Assembly: GCF_029688925.1 (NCBI RefSeq)
Contig: NZ_JARUKY010000009.1
Span: 1-64,000, forward strand
Source: Evansella sp. AB-P1
Lineage (GTDB): Bacteria > Bacillota > Bacilli > Bacillales > Salisediminibacteriaceae
DNA: 64,000 nucleotides
Reading direction: 5' to 3'
Position 1 is the first letter of the stretch. Each line of letters starts with the position of its first letter. A program made the translations under genes and the position numbers. The notes beneath the pieces were generated by a model, which saw only the letters and a program-made list of their open reading frames with translations, was not told the origin of the DNA and searched no databases. Positions 17,446 to 26,706 of the stretch are shown here, in pieces.

Positions 17446-18504
17446 CTATTCCACCAACGCAATAAGCTCTGGTTTAATATCAAAGGATACAATTGTTCCA
17501 ACTTCCACATCCTGTTCAATTGGAGCATAGATCAACATTGGTTCCTTTGAAAGGCTTGGTTCATTGTGGAGACGTACATAAAGCTCTTGATACTCCCCGC
17601 CATAGGTTACTCGTTCCACCTCACCACAATACTGCCCTTGTTCAGCAAGCTGGCAGCCTTCTGGACGGATAGATAGCTTTACAGAATCCAATTTATCCTT
17701 CCATTGTTCAGGTAGTGTAACCTTACCAATATGTGTATGGATATGCTTTAAATCCTCATCCATAATACCATCTAATAAATTTGTCTTTCCTACAAATTGG
17801 GCAACAAAGCAATTTTTTGGGCAACGGTACATTTCCTTTGGTGCAGCAATTTGCTGAATAACCCCATCCTTCATTACTACAACTTGATCCGATACAGCAA
17901 AAGCATCCTTTTGATCATGTGTAACTATAATAGCCGTCGTATTCGCTTTTCTTAAAATGTTCGTTACGTCAAAACGCATTTTTTCTCGTAAACCAGCATC
18001 TAAGTTACTGAATGGTTCATCCATTAAAACAACATTAGGCTTTGGTGCTAATGCTCTAGCCAATGCAATTCGTTGTTGTTGTCCACCAGATAGTTCAGTT
18101 GGATAGCGCTTTCCATACTCCTCTAATCCAACTAATTCTAACACTTCTTTTGCACGTTTCTTCTTTTCTCTCGTACTCCATTTATTCAAACCGAACATAA
18201 CATTTTTCTCAATCGTCATATGTGGAAATAAAGCATAATCCTGAAATACCATTCCGATTCCACGTTTTTCAGGTGGCAAAGAATGAGTTTTACTAAACAC
18301 CTCTTTTCCATCAATCAAAATGGAGCCCTCCGAAGGATGTTCAAAACCAGCTATCATTCGAAGTGTTGTTGTTTTCCCACATCCACTAGGACCTAATAAG
18401 GTTATAATTTCCCCTTTATTAATGGATAAGTTTAATGAACGTACTGCCGGATTAGCAGTCCCACTAAAGTATTTAGTTAAATTAGATAATTGAATAAAAC
18501 TCAT
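17446..18504 (-). CDS. ABC transporter ATPase, probably ferric iron (FbpC-like), orphan
   Basis: 352 residues with Walker A GPSGCGKTTT, Q loop VFQDYALFPHMT, signature LSGGQQQR, Walker B VVLMDEP and H-loop VTHDQ. The C-terminal 120 residues form the TOBE/regulatory domain of the CUT1/FbpC group (KLSIRPEGCQL). A strong Fur box at 18632-18646 supports an iron role. No permease or binding protein is nearby, so it must pair with subunits encoded elsewhere. Sulfate, thiamine or polyamine importers have similar ATPases, so the substrate rests on the Fur box. Confidence 0.8.
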   Translation of the reverse strand: MSFIQLSNLTKYFSGTANPAVRSLNLSINKGEIITLLGPSGCGKTTTLRMIAGFEHPSEGSILIDGKEVFSKTHSLPPEKRGIGMVFQDYALFPHMTIEKNVMFGLNKWSTREKKKRAKEVLELVGLEEYGKRYPTELSGGQQQRIALARALAPKPNVVLMDEPFSNLDAGLREKMRFDVTNILRKANTTAIIVTHDQKDAFAVSDQVVVMKDGVIQQIAAPKEMYRCPKNCFVAQFVGKTNLLDGIMDEDLKHIHTHIGKVTLPEQWKDKLDSVKLSIRPEGCQLAEQGQYCGEVERVTYGGEYQELYVRLHNEPSLSKEPMLIYAPIEQDVEVGTIVSFDIKPELIALVE

Positions 18505-18971
18505 GCTAACTACCTCCCACTAATTCTCGGATGGTTTTATAATTTATGGACAAAACCTATAAAACTATTAAATCTACTTCAACTTTCATTTATTTAGAAG
18601 CTTTATAAAATAATAATAACTAAAATTTACTTGAGAATGATTTTCATTACTGAAGAAAGTATAGCACATCGTTTTTTTTCAATCAATAAGTTTCAATCTT
18701 TGTTAACACAATTTTCATACATTTTGTTTTATTTAGTTTAGATTACTTGATAAATTTCATTTTCCATTTTAGGACTAACTTTTTAATTAAATTTCATAAA
18801 TTTTCCTCAAAAACGAGACTTAACAACACAACGACAGTGGTAAAGGTAATTTTTTTACATTTTTTCACGAATTAGTCACAAAATGATTCTCATCACACTT
18901 CCTTCATCTATTATGATTATTCCGTGGGGAGTCTTATTTAAGGAACATATGAACAGAGAGGGGGGCACAGA
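18505..18971. other. Divergent intergenic region, ABC ATPase/oxidase operon
   Basis: 467 bp, very AT-rich. It contains the Fur box at 18632-18646. A second, weaker Fur-like sequence (AAATGATTCTCATCA, 18881-18895) lies nearer the oxidase genes. No coding frame was recognised. Confidence 0.5.
18632..18646 (-). promoter_or_regulatory. Fur box
   Basis: TGAGAATGATTTTCA matches the 7-1-7 Fur consensus TGATAAT-N-ATTATCA at 12 of 14 positions. It lies 128 bp upstream of the ABC ATPase start, predicting iron-dependent repression. Confidence 0.7.
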
Positions 18972-19127
18972 ATGAGCAAATCCAATCTCGGTGTAAAGGA
19001 AAAGCATGTGTCTACGAATGAGGATGAAACATCATTAAAAGGAACATTTATTTTCGTTATGTTTGTTGGTTCCTTCCTTGTCATTTCGTGGATCGCTGTG
19101 TTTTTTCTATTTATTGGACGGACATAA
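18972..19127 (+). CDS. Cytochrome c oxidase subunit IIa-like small membrane protein
   Basis: A 51-residue protein starting at ATG 18972 after GAGAGGGGGG. It has a polar N-terminus (about 22 residues) and one membrane helix (TFIFVMFVGSFLVISWIAVF). This is the size, topology and position of the subunit IIa that accompanies ba3-type oxidases and completes the fold of the short subunit II. The subunit II gene follows 24 bp downstream. The assignment is by context and topology, not by strong sequence motif. Confidence 0.75.
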   Translation: MSKSNLGVKEKHVSTNEDETSLKGTFIFVMFVGSFLVISWIAVFFLFIGRT

Positions 19128-19151
19128 AAAATTTAGGGGGGACTAAACTCG

Positions 19152-19625
19152 ATGCATTTACACAAATACGAAAAAATTTGGTTAACCTTTGGGGTAGGTT
19201 CACTAATATTATTTTTAGTTGTTTTAGGATTATCAGCATTTGCTTTTGGGCATCAACCACCTAGCCATATGGGAAAAGTTGATTCTCAGAATTTAGACCA
19301 GGACCCAATATTCTCTGAACCTGGATTAGAACAAATAAATGAAAACACATATAAGGCTACGATTATTGCTCAGGCATTTGGTTATAGTCCATCTAGAATT
19401 GAAGTTCCTGAGGGTTCAACAGTGTTGTTTCAAGTAACAAGCTCTGATGTTGTTCATAGCTTTACAATACCTGAAACAAATGTGAACTTCATGGTAACGC
19501 CTGGTCACATAAATATGGCTGAGCATACGTTTGATGAAGCTGGAGAATACCTTGTGTTGTGTAATGAATATTGCGGTACAGGTCACCATTACATGTCAAT
19601 GACAATCGAGGTGACTTCACCATGA
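19152..19625 (+). CDS. cbaB: ba3-type cytochrome c oxidase subunit II
   Basis: 157 residues with a single N-terminal membrane helix (about 11-33) and an outside cupredoxin domain. The CuA ligands are visible: His in VVHSFTIPE, two Cys and His in CNEYCGTGHH, and the downstream Met. It takes electrons from cytochrome c and passes them to subunit I. The short length with one helix marks the ba3 (B-type) class. The stop overlaps the start of subunit I (ATGA), indicating coupled translation. Confidence 0.92.
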   Translation: MHLHKYEKIWLTFGVGSLILFLVVLGLSAFAFGHQPPSHMGKVDSQNLDQDPIFSEPGLEQINENTYKATIIAQAFGYSPSRIEVPEGSTVLFQVTSSDVVHSFTIPETNVNFMVTPGHINMAEHTFDEAGEYLVLCNEYCGTGHHYMSMTIEVTSP

Positions 19626-21328
19626 CACAATCGAACTTAGCTTATAAAGAAACATTAAATGAAGTAGAAGAAGAAATGGAAGTACACCCTAAAGATAAAA
19701 AGCTTGCTATGGCACATGTGTACGTTGCCTACGTTGCCTTTATTATTGGTGTTTTTGGAGGATTACTACAAGGTCTTGTTCGTGGAGGTATGATCGAACT
19801 TCCAGGATGGATTACTTATTATCAAATTCTTACTGTACATGGTGTATTATTAGCACTCGTATTTACAACTTATATTATTTTTGGATTCTTTTTTGCAGGT
19901 ATGAGTAAGACACACGGCGCCTTTCCTAGTGGATTAAGAAAGCTTGGGTGGGTAGGGTTTACAATTTTATCTGCAGGAACTGCTTTAGCAGCAGTTATGA
20001 TTTTAGCTAATGAAGCATCTGTTTTATATACTTTTTATGCTCCACTTCAAGCACACTGGCTTTATTATATTGGCTTAACTTTATTTGTAGTAGGTACATG
20101 GGTAATGGGCTCAGCACTCCTAGCTCACTTTTTCAATTGGAAAAAAGCTCATCCTGGCCAACCAACACCGCTGTTTGGCTATATGACTACTGCAACTCTT
20201 TTACTTTGGATTGTTGCTTCAATTGGAGTAGCAGTTACTGTTTTGGTTCAAATGCTTCCATGGGCATTAGGGTTAACAGATGAAATCAATGTATTACTAA
20301 GTAGAACATTATTTTGGTATTTTGGTCATCCACTTGTATATTTTTGGTTAATGCCTGCATACATGGTTTGGTATCTAGTTATACCAAAAATCATTGGTGG
20401 ACGATTATTTAGTGGGTCTTTAGCAAGATTAGCATTTGCACTATTTTTACTTTTCTCTATTCCAGTAGGATTCCACCATCAATTAATGGAATCAGGCATA
20501 AGTGAATTTTGGAAGTTTTTACAAACGGTACTGACATTTGTCGTTGTTGTACCATCTTTATTAACTGCATTTTCAATTTTTGCTACATTTGAACAAACTG
20601 GCCGAGCTAAGGGAGGAAAAGGACTATTAGGCTGGCTGAAAAAGCTTCCTTGGGGTGATGCAAGATTCTTTGCTCCATTTATGGGAATGATTATCTTTAT
20701 TCCTGCTGGAGCTGGTGGCTTAATTAACGCAAGTTTTCAGCTGAATGCTGTTATTCATAACACTTTATGGGTTGTTGGTCACTTCCATCTAACTGTTGGA
20801 ACAACTGTATTGTTAACCTTCTTTGGTATGTCCTATTGGTTAATACCTGTTCTTACTGGTCGTCGCTTTACAAAGCATGCAAATAGATGTGGTATTGTTC
20901 AGACCTGGCTTTGGGCCATTGGGATGTTCTTCATGTCAGGTGCTATGCATTTACTTGGATTGTTTGGTGCACCGAGACGTACAGCATATGGCACTTACGG
21001 AGATCACCCTCAAGCGATGCAATGGTTTGAAGGTATCTTTACGAGTCACGTAACAGTTGCCATTGGCGGGGTTATCCTAACAGCAGCAGGGGTATTAATG
21101 TTCTATAACTTTATTTACCTAAGCTTCTTAGCTCCAAAAGGAAAAACGGAGTTCCCAATGACTCCAGACCCAATTGACACACCGAACACACCTAAGTTTT
21201 TAGAAAACTGGAAGCTTTGGATTGGAATTGCAATTGTGTTGATAATATTCGCATATACTATACCTATTTATCAAATGATTGTAGATGCACCTCCTGGCTC
21301 TCCTCCGTTTAATTTTCTAATAAAATAA
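19622..21328 (+). CDS. cbaA: ba3-type cytochrome c oxidase subunit I
   Basis: 568 residues with about 13 membrane helices, a heme-copper oxidase catalytic subunit. Motifs include HGVLLALVFTTY (low-spin heme histidine), WYFGHPLVYFWLMPAY (CuB histidine and cross-linked tyrosine region), PVGFHHQLME and VVGHFHLTVGTT (heme and CuB histidines). It reduces oxygen to water and pumps protons. ATG 19622 overlaps the subunit II stop and is preceded by GAGGTGA. The operon ends at the terminator 21336-21372; heme A synthesis genes are not local. Confidence 0.94.
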   Translation: MTQSNLAYKETLNEVEEEMEVHPKDKKLAMAHVYVAYVAFIIGVFGGLLQGLVRGGMIELPGWITYYQILTVHGVLLALVFTTYIIFGFFFAGMSKTHGAFPSGLRKLGWVGFTILSAGTALAAVMILANEASVLYTFYAPLQAHWLYYIGLTLFVVGTWVMGSALLAHFFNWKKAHPGQPTPLFGYMTTATLLLWIVASIGVAVTVLVQMLPWALGLTDEINVLLSRTLFWYFGHPLVYFWLMPAYMVWYLVIPKIIGGRLFSGSLARLAFALFLLFSIPVGFHHQLMESGISEFWKFLQTVLTFVVVVPSLLTAFSIFATFEQTGRAKGGKGLLGWLKKLPWGDARFFAPFMGMIIFIPAGAGGLINASFQLNAVIHNTLWVVGHFHLTVGTTVLLTFFGMSYWLIPVLTGRRFTKHANRCGIVQTWLWAIGMFFMSGAMHLLGLFGAPRRTAYGTYGDHPQAMQWFEGIFTSHVTVAIGGVILTAAGVLMFYNFIYLSFLAPKGKTEFPMTPDPIDTPNTPKFLENWKLWIGIAIVLIIFAYTIPIYQMIVDAPPGSPPFNFLIK

Positions 21329-21335
21329 AGTAAAG

Positions 21336-21372
21336 AAAGACAAGAGGCTATAATAAGCCTCTTGTCTTTTTT
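21336..21372 (+). terminator. Terminator of the oxidase operon
   Basis: 14-bp stem AAAGACAAGAGGCT/AGCCTCTTGTCTTT followed by a T-run, 8 bp after the stop. Confidence 0.92.
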
Positions 21373-21705
21373 CTGTTCGAAACTTAAATGATAGTTACTA
21401 AAAATGAATAAAGACTTTCATTTTAAAGACCTTAAAGGTAAACACTATGTGATTGAATTTTTCATACCATGGAACATTTAATTTTTATCCCAAAAGTAGG
21501 GTGTAACGAATGTATAGTATATCTATATTAGGTATCGCTTTTTAAGGGTATGGTATATAAGTCCGAAAAAATTTTTGCAATATTAAATAGTCATTGATTA
21601 TTATATATCTCATTCCAAAGTGCTAACTAAAATATGTTAAACTAATCAAAAGTTACCTAACTCAAATTTTTCATAAGACCTTTTAAAGGAAAGAGGGTTT
21701 AACGA
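21373..21705. other. mgtE upstream region
   Basis: 333 AT-rich bp between the oxidase terminator and mgtE. I looked for the conserved elements of the M-box magnesium riboswitch and did not see them; no clear promoter pair was found either. Confidence 0.4.
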
Positions 21706-23052
21706 ATGAATATTGATCAGCTTACAGTTTTAATTATTAAATATTTAAGAGAAGGTAAAAAAGAATCCTTTAATAAATTGATTGAAGAATTTCACCCATA
21801 TGATTTAGCTCAATTGTATCGTGATTTACCTGATAAGCATCATTTTAAATTTCTTACATATTTATCCTCTAAGCAAATTGCTGATTTAATAATGGAATTA
21901 GAGCAAGACATTCAAATGGAAGTATTACAAAAATTAGGAATCCAAAAGTCTTCTGAGGTTATGGACATAATGGACAATGATGACTTAGCGGACATGCTTA
22001 GTGAAATATCTGAAGAAAAATTAGAAGAATACTTTTCTGCCATGCAAAAGGATGAATCTAATTCTGTTAAACAGCTAATGAGTTACCCTCCTGAAACTGC
22101 TGGTGGAATTATGACAAATGAATTTGTCTGGATTAGAGATTATTACACCGTAAGAGAAGCAGTAGACAAATTTAAAAGCTTTGCTGAATTCACACGAAAT
22201 ATTTATTATTTATATGTCATAGATGAAAATAAAAAACTAGTTGGGGTTGTATCTTACAGAGATCTTTTGTTAGCTGATACCAACGATAAGATTCAAGATA
22301 TTATGTTTAATCGGGTTATATCTGTTCCTTTAGACATGGACCAGGAGGATGTTGCTCAATTAATTCAACGATACGATTTCTTGGCAGTGCCTGTTGTAGA
22401 TGAAAAAAATACGCTAAAAGGTATTGTAACTGTCGATGACATTATTGATGTTTTTATTGAAGAGGCTAATGAAGATATTGAAAAATTATCAGCTACTGGT
22501 AAATCCATTGATTTTAACACAAAAGCATCCGTTGCTTCATTTAGAAGACTACCTTGGCTTGTTTTACTATTATTTATCGGACTAATAACAGGTAGTATTC
22601 TTGATGGTTTTGAGGCAACATTGGAACAGGTTGTTGCTCTCATATTCTTTATGCCAATGATAGCAGGGATGACAGGGAATACAGGTACACAATCATTAGC
22701 TGTTGTTGTTAGAGGACTTGTAACTAACGTTCTAGAAAAAAGAACGATAATAAAGTTAATATGGCGAGAATTCAAGGTAGGTATCATTATTGGTATCACT
22801 TGTGGATTACTAGTTTTCGGTGTTGCCGCAATATGGCAAAGTAGTCTCCTATTTGGTTTTGTTGTAGGTATATCTTTGCTAGCTACTCTCATTATCGGCA
22901 CAATGTCTGGAACAATTATTCCATTAATTTTATACCGTTTAGGGATAGACCCAGCAGTAGCTTCCGGTCCACTCATTACAACATTAAATGATATTTTTTC
23001 ATTACTTATTTATTTTGGGATTGCCACTAGTTTAATTCATTATTTAATTTAA
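21706..23052 (+). CDS. mgtE: Magnesium transporter MgtE
   Basis: 448 residues in the MgtE order: N-terminal superhelical domain (about 1-130), two CBS domains (about 135-255), connecting helix, and five membrane helices (about 285-448) with the signature GNTGTQSLAVVVRGL. It forms a dimeric magnesium channel gated by magnesium binding to the cytoplasmic domains. ATG follows AAAGAGGG. It stands alone and is followed directly by a dispersed element and hairpin array 2. Confidence 0.95.
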   Translation: MNIDQLTVLIIKYLREGKKESFNKLIEEFHPYDLAQLYRDLPDKHHFKFLTYLSSKQIADLIMELEQDIQMEVLQKLGIQKSSEVMDIMDNDDLADMLSEISEEKLEEYFSAMQKDESNSVKQLMSYPPETAGGIMTNEFVWIRDYYTVREAVDKFKSFAEFTRNIYYLYVIDENKKLVGVVSYRDLLLADTNDKIQDIMFNRVISVPLDMDQEDVAQLIQRYDFLAVPVVDEKNTLKGIVTVDDIIDVFIEEANEDIEKLSATGKSIDFNTKASVASFRRLPWLVLLLFIGLITGSILDGFEATLEQVVALIFFMPMIAGMTGNTGTQSLAVVVRGLVTNVLEKRTIIKLIWREFKVGIIIGITCGLLVFGVAAIWQSSLLFGFVVGISLLATLIIGTMSGTIIPLILYRLGIDPAVASGPLITTLNDIFSLLIYFGIATSLIHYLI

Positions 23053-23094
23053 AATTAATGTTTGTTAAATATGTAGATGGATTGTGAGTTAGGT

Positions 23095-23180
23095 ATTTTC
23101 AGGGGAGACCTCGATTCAAGTGAAAAATTTGCACCATGAAGGATGAAAATATTCTTTCTAAGGTATACTACCTTCCCGCA
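23095..23180 (+). repeat. Dispersed element E, copy a
   Basis: Begins TTTTCAGGGGAGACC, contains a TTGCACCATGAAGGATGAAAAT block and TTTCTAAGGTATACTACC, and ends in TTCCCGC. It is homologous to copies at 30603, 38697, 52443 and 52648, and is followed directly by array 2. Confidence 0.8.
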
Positions 23181-23396
23181 ATTCTGCTTTTCGCTGTTTG
23201 TAGTAAGATAGACGTTTTTTTTCATCCAGTATTTCAACTTTTCCTCCATTTGCGGGCAGATAGGCGGCTTCTATCTTACCGCAAATCTTCTTCTTTTCCA
23301 TTTGCAGGAACATTGGCCGCTTCTATCTTACCGCAAACCTTCTTTTTCTCCTTTTGCAGGAACATTGGCCGCTTCTATCTTATTTTCAGGGTAGAC
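23171..23396. repeat. Hairpin-repeat array 2 (short, degenerate)
   Basis: Two clear hairpins (GCAAATCTTC to TTTGCAGGAAC, and GCAAACCTTC to TTTGCAGGAAC) with CATTGGCCGCTTCTATCTTA linkers, preceded by one or two decayed units. The right edge, TATTTTCAGGGTAGAC, repeats the first bases of element E, as if a second element had been cut off. Confidence 0.8.
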
Positions 23397-23413
23397 TTAT
23401 AATAAATTAAATT

Positions 23414-23451
23414 AAAAATCACATGAATGTATTTGATTCATGTGATTTTTT
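23414..23451. terminator. Bidirectional terminator before rocF
   Basis: 15-bp stem AAAAATCACATGAAT/ATTCATGTGATTTTT with a 7-nt loop, T-rich on both strands. It ends the roc operon and can also stop mgtE transcripts. Confidence 0.88.
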
Positions 23452-23470
23452 GTCTTTAGTATTCTTCCTT

Positions 23471-24373
23471 CTATAATAACTTTTCACCAAATAACGATCC
23501 AATTAGTCCAACAGCCGCCTCAGCCGTTTGATTTTTTATATCTAAAATAGGATTAACTTCAACAAATTCAGCAGATGTAACGATCCTTCTTTCAGCCAAC
23601 ATCTCCATTGCTAAATGAGTTTCCCTATAGGTGGTTCCCCCAATAACTGGAGTTCCAACACCAGGGGCAGTTTGTGGATCTAAAGCGTCTAGATCTAGGC
23701 TAAGATGCAAGCCATCGGTATGACGACTAACATGTTTTATTGCTTCCTCCATTACATTCGTCATTCCTATTCGATCAATTTCATGCATGGTATATACTTT
23801 GATACCTTTTTCTCTAATTAATTCCTTTTCACCCTCATCCAAGGAACGTGCTCCAATTATTACAATATTTTCAGGTTTAATCTTTGGGGCGTACCCACCT
23901 ATTTTCGTTAATCGACTATGACCTATCCCTAAGCTAATAGCAAGAGGCATCCCATGAATATTGCCAGATGGGGACGTATCCCCTGTATTTAGATCACCGT
24001 GAGCATCATACCAAATAACCCCAAGGTTTTCATATTTTTGAGCCACTCCAGCTAGACTTCCGATAGCGATACTATGATCTCCCCCGAGTACTAAAGGAAA
24101 ATCCCCTTTGTCTACTACATCCGATACTTTTTCTGCCAGTTGTTCATTTGCTTTTACAACTTCATCTAAATCCTTTAAATTTTCATCGTTTGTGATATCA
24201 AATTGTGATGGCCGTCCAATTTCTATATCACCACGATCTACTACAATATAATTTAATTTTTCCAAACGCTGAATAATCCCTGCATATCTCATGGCGCTTG
24301 GACCCATATCCACACCACGCCTCGTTTGACCTAAATCCATTGGTACTCCTATTATTGATATCTTCTTTTTCAT
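23471..24373 (-). CDS. rocF: Arginase
   Basis: 300 residues of the ureohydrolase family. Manganese ligands lie in GGDHSIAIG, WYDAHGDLNT and SLDLDALDP. It splits arginine into ornithine and urea, the first step toward glutamate. It is the last gene of a four-gene catabolic operon (rocA, rocD, putM, rocF); 27 bp separate it from putM. Confidence 0.96.
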   Translation of the reverse strand: MKKKISIIGVPMDLGQTRRGVDMGPSAMRYAGIIQRLEKLNYIVVDRGDIEIGRPSQFDITNDENLKDLDEVVKANEQLAEKVSDVVDKGDFPLVLGGDHSIAIGSLAGVAQKYENLGVIWYDAHGDLNTGDTSPSGNIHGMPLAISLGIGHSRLTKIGGYAPKIKPENIVIIGARSLDEGEKELIREKGIKVYTMHEIDRIGMTNVMEEAIKHVSRHTDGLHLSLDLDALDPQTAPGVGTPVIGGTTYRETHLAMEMLAERRIVTSAEFVEVNPILDIKNQTAEAAVGLIGSLFGEKLL

Positions 24374-24400
24374 CTAGTAATCTATCCTTTCGAAGTAACA

Positions 24401-25306
24401 TTACTTTGAATATAAACCTCGTAGGGCAAAACGCACATTTTGTGGCCGTTCAGCTAAGCGACGCATAAAATAACCGTACCAATCCTCACCAAATGGGACA
24501 TATATTCTCATTTTATATCCTTCATTTGCAATTTGTTGTTGGAGCTCAGTTCTAAAACCGTAGAGCATTTGAAATTCAAATTGGTCCTTTGATATACCCT
24601 GTTCCTTGGTAAAAGCTTTTACTTGGTCAATAATTTTGTGATCATGAGTTGCAATTGCACCGTAGCTCCCATTCATTAAGTGAGTTTTTATAATATTTAT
24701 GAAGTTCTGATCAATATCCTCTTGCTTTCGAAATGCAACTTCTGGTGACTCCTTATAAGCCCCTTTAATTAAACGAATATTCGTCCCTCTTAGCTTATGA
24801 ATATCCTCTTCTGAACGAAATAGATATGCTTGAATAGCTGTCCCTACATTATCGAAAGATTCACGCAATTCAAGCAAAATTTCGAGAGTATCATTCAAAT
24901 GTTCGTAATCCTCCATATCAATTCGAACAAAATTGTTATACTTTTTGGCTGTTCTAACAATTCTAATCATGTTATCTAGACATATTTTTTTATCAATATC
25001 TAGCCCTAAGGAAGTCAGCTTTAATGATAAATTGCAATGTACCTTTGTATTTTCTATTGCTTCTAACGTTCGAATACACTGATTAGCAGCTTCGATCGCT
25101 TCCCCTTGATTGTATACAAATTCCCCTAGATGGTCTACAGTACAAACAAGTCCTTTTTCATTTAATTGTCCCACTACTTCCATTGCCTCTGGAATGCTGA
25201 CACCTGCTATAACTTGACTAGCTCCAAGCTTCGGTCCCCATTTCATTGCCTTTTTCTTTAATAGTTTGTTGTTAGACAAATAAAGAAAAAAATTCCGTGT
25301 AATCAT
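24401..25306 (-). CDS. putM: Proline dehydrogenase
   Basis: 301 residues, an FAD-dependent monofunctional proline dehydrogenase (PutA N-terminal-type barrel). The C-terminal active-site motifs FGEDWYGYFMRRLAERP and QMLYGFRTELQQQ are clear. It oxidises proline to pyrroline-5-carboxylate, which RocA converts to glutamate, so proline and arginine catabolism join in one operon. ATG 25306 follows GGGGG by 7 nt; the GTG one codon earlier is also possible. Confidence 0.93.
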   Translation of the reverse strand: MITRNFFLYLSNNKLLKKKAMKWGPKLGASQVIAGVSIPEAMEVVGQLNEKGLVCTVDHLGEFVYNQGEAIEAANQCIRTLEAIENTKVHCNLSLKLTSLGLDIDKKICLDNMIRIVRTAKKYNNFVRIDMEDYEHLNDTLEILLELRESFDNVGTAIQAYLFRSEEDIHKLRGTNIRLIKGAYKESPEVAFRKQEDIDQNFINIIKTHLMNGSYGAIATHDHKIIDQVKAFTKEQGISKDQFEFQMLYGFRTELQQQIANEGYKMRIYVPFGEDWYGYFMRRLAERPQNVRFALRGLYSK

Positions 25307-25432
25307 CACTTAACCCCCTTCTCCATACAAAGGAAAGGTATATATAAGAGGAGGCTATTCATAGGAACCTCCTCTTAATTGTTCGTTTATAACAATTGGC
25401 TTGATATCTATAGATATATTACTAAGATACTT

Positions 25433-26626
25433 TTATTTGGATAATACCTTCTTGATTCGTTCTAATGCCCATGCTAGTTCTTCTTCACTAATAACTAAAG
25501 GTGGGGCAAATCGAATAACATTCACATGCGTTTCTTTACACAAAATCCCTTCTTCCTTCAAGCTTTCACAATAAGGACGAGCAGGACCGTGCATTTCAAC
25601 GCCGATAAACAAGCCTCGTCCTCTAACCTCCTTTATTTTTTTATTATCTATCTTCTTTAGCTCCTCCATTAAGTGATTACCGAGCTTGAAAGATCGTTCA
25701 ACTAATTTTTCATCTTCAACCACTTGGAGAGCTGCTACAGATACAGCACAAGCTAATGGATTTCCTCCAAATGTGGACCCATGTGAACCTGGATCAAAGA
25801 CTCCTAATATATCGCGATTTGCTACAACTGCTGATATTGGCATGACACCACCACCAAGAGCCTTACCTAGAATGTACATATCTGGTTCTACATCTTCCCA
25901 ATCACAAGCAAAACGCTTTCCAGTACGACCTAATCCAGTTTGTATCTCGTCAGCGATATATAAGACATTATTATGCACACATAAGTCATACGCTTCTTTT
26001 AAAAAACCAGTTGGAGGGATATTAATTCCTGCTTCCCCTTGTATTGGTTCGAATATAAATGCAGCTGTATTAGGAGTTATCGCAATTTTAAGTGCTTCTA
26101 TATCTCCATAAGGAACAACTTTTACCCCTGGAAGCATTGGACCAAAATCTTTTTTATATTCTTCATTGGAAGATAGAGATACTGCTGTCATCGTTCTTCC
26201 ATGGAAATTATCCTCACATACGATGATTTCAGCCTTGTTTGCTTCTACTCCTTTTACCCGATATGCCCACCGTCGAGCTGTCTTTACAGCTGTTTCCACT
26301 GCCTCTGCTCCCGTATTCATTGGTAAGACCATATTTTTCCCAGTTAATACAGTAACTTTTTCATAGAAATTGCACAATTGATCATTATGAAAAGCACGAG
26401 AGGTTAATGTTATTCGATCAGCTTGATCCTTAAGAGCTTCAATAATTTTAGGATGACGGTGCCCTTGGTTTAAGGCTGAATATGCACTCAGCATATCCAT
26501 ATACCGGTTACCTTCAGGGTCCTCCACCCATACTCCCTCTGCATTTGATATCACAATTGGTAAGGGATAATAATTTCTTGCTCCGTACCTTTCTGTTATA
26601 TCAATAATTTGTGTCGTATTCATCAT
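25433..26626 (-). CDS. rocD: Ornithine aminotransferase
   Basis: About 398 residues, class III PLP aminotransferase. The PLP lysine lies in [10 protein letters not shown] and the cofactor-binding Asp in [14 protein letters not shown]. It converts ornithine plus 2-oxoglutarate to glutamate semialdehyde and glutamate. ATG 26626 has GAGGGG upstream; the TTG start seven codons before overlaps that site. It lies between rocA and putM. Confidence 0.95.
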   Translation of the reverse strand: MMNTTQIIDITERYGARNYYPLPIVISNAEGVWVEDPEGNRYMDMLSAYSALNQGHRHPKIIEALKDQADRITLTSRAFHNDQLCNFYEKVTVLTGKNMVLPMNTGAEAVETAVKTARRWAYRVKGVEANKAEIIVCEDNFHGRTMTAVSLSSNEEYKKDFGPMLPGVKVVPYGDIEALKIAITPNTAAFIFEPIQGEAGINIPPTGFLKEAYDLCVHNNVLYIADEIQTGLGRTGKRFACDWEDVEPDMYILGKALGGGVMPISAVVANRDILGVFDPGSHGSTFGGNPLACAVSVAALQVVEDEKLVERSFKLGNHLMEELKKIDNKKIKEVRGRGLFIGVEMHGPARPYCESLKEEGILCKETHVNVIRFAPPLVISEEELAWALERIKKVLSK

Positions 26627-26706
26627 TCTTGTTAAATCCCCTCTCAATCCATCAATCTATTATTCATTTAATGTTTTTTGATTCTCTTAGCTTTTAACTG
26701 CCTGTT

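Noticed and set aside
18881-18895. Second Fur box near the oxidase operon
   Set aside because: AAATGATTCTCATCA matches only about 9 of 14 consensus positions; mentioned in the intergenic entry but not called.
21373-21705. M-box magnesium riboswitch before mgtE
   Set aside because: The leader lacks the conserved M-box core sequences by eye; no compact GC stems are present.
22365-22976. 203-codon minus-strand frame within mgtE, and similar long antisense frames in opuAB, the BCCT genes and the SulP gene
   Set aside because: They are shadows of membrane-protein codons; no ribosome sites or recognisable products.
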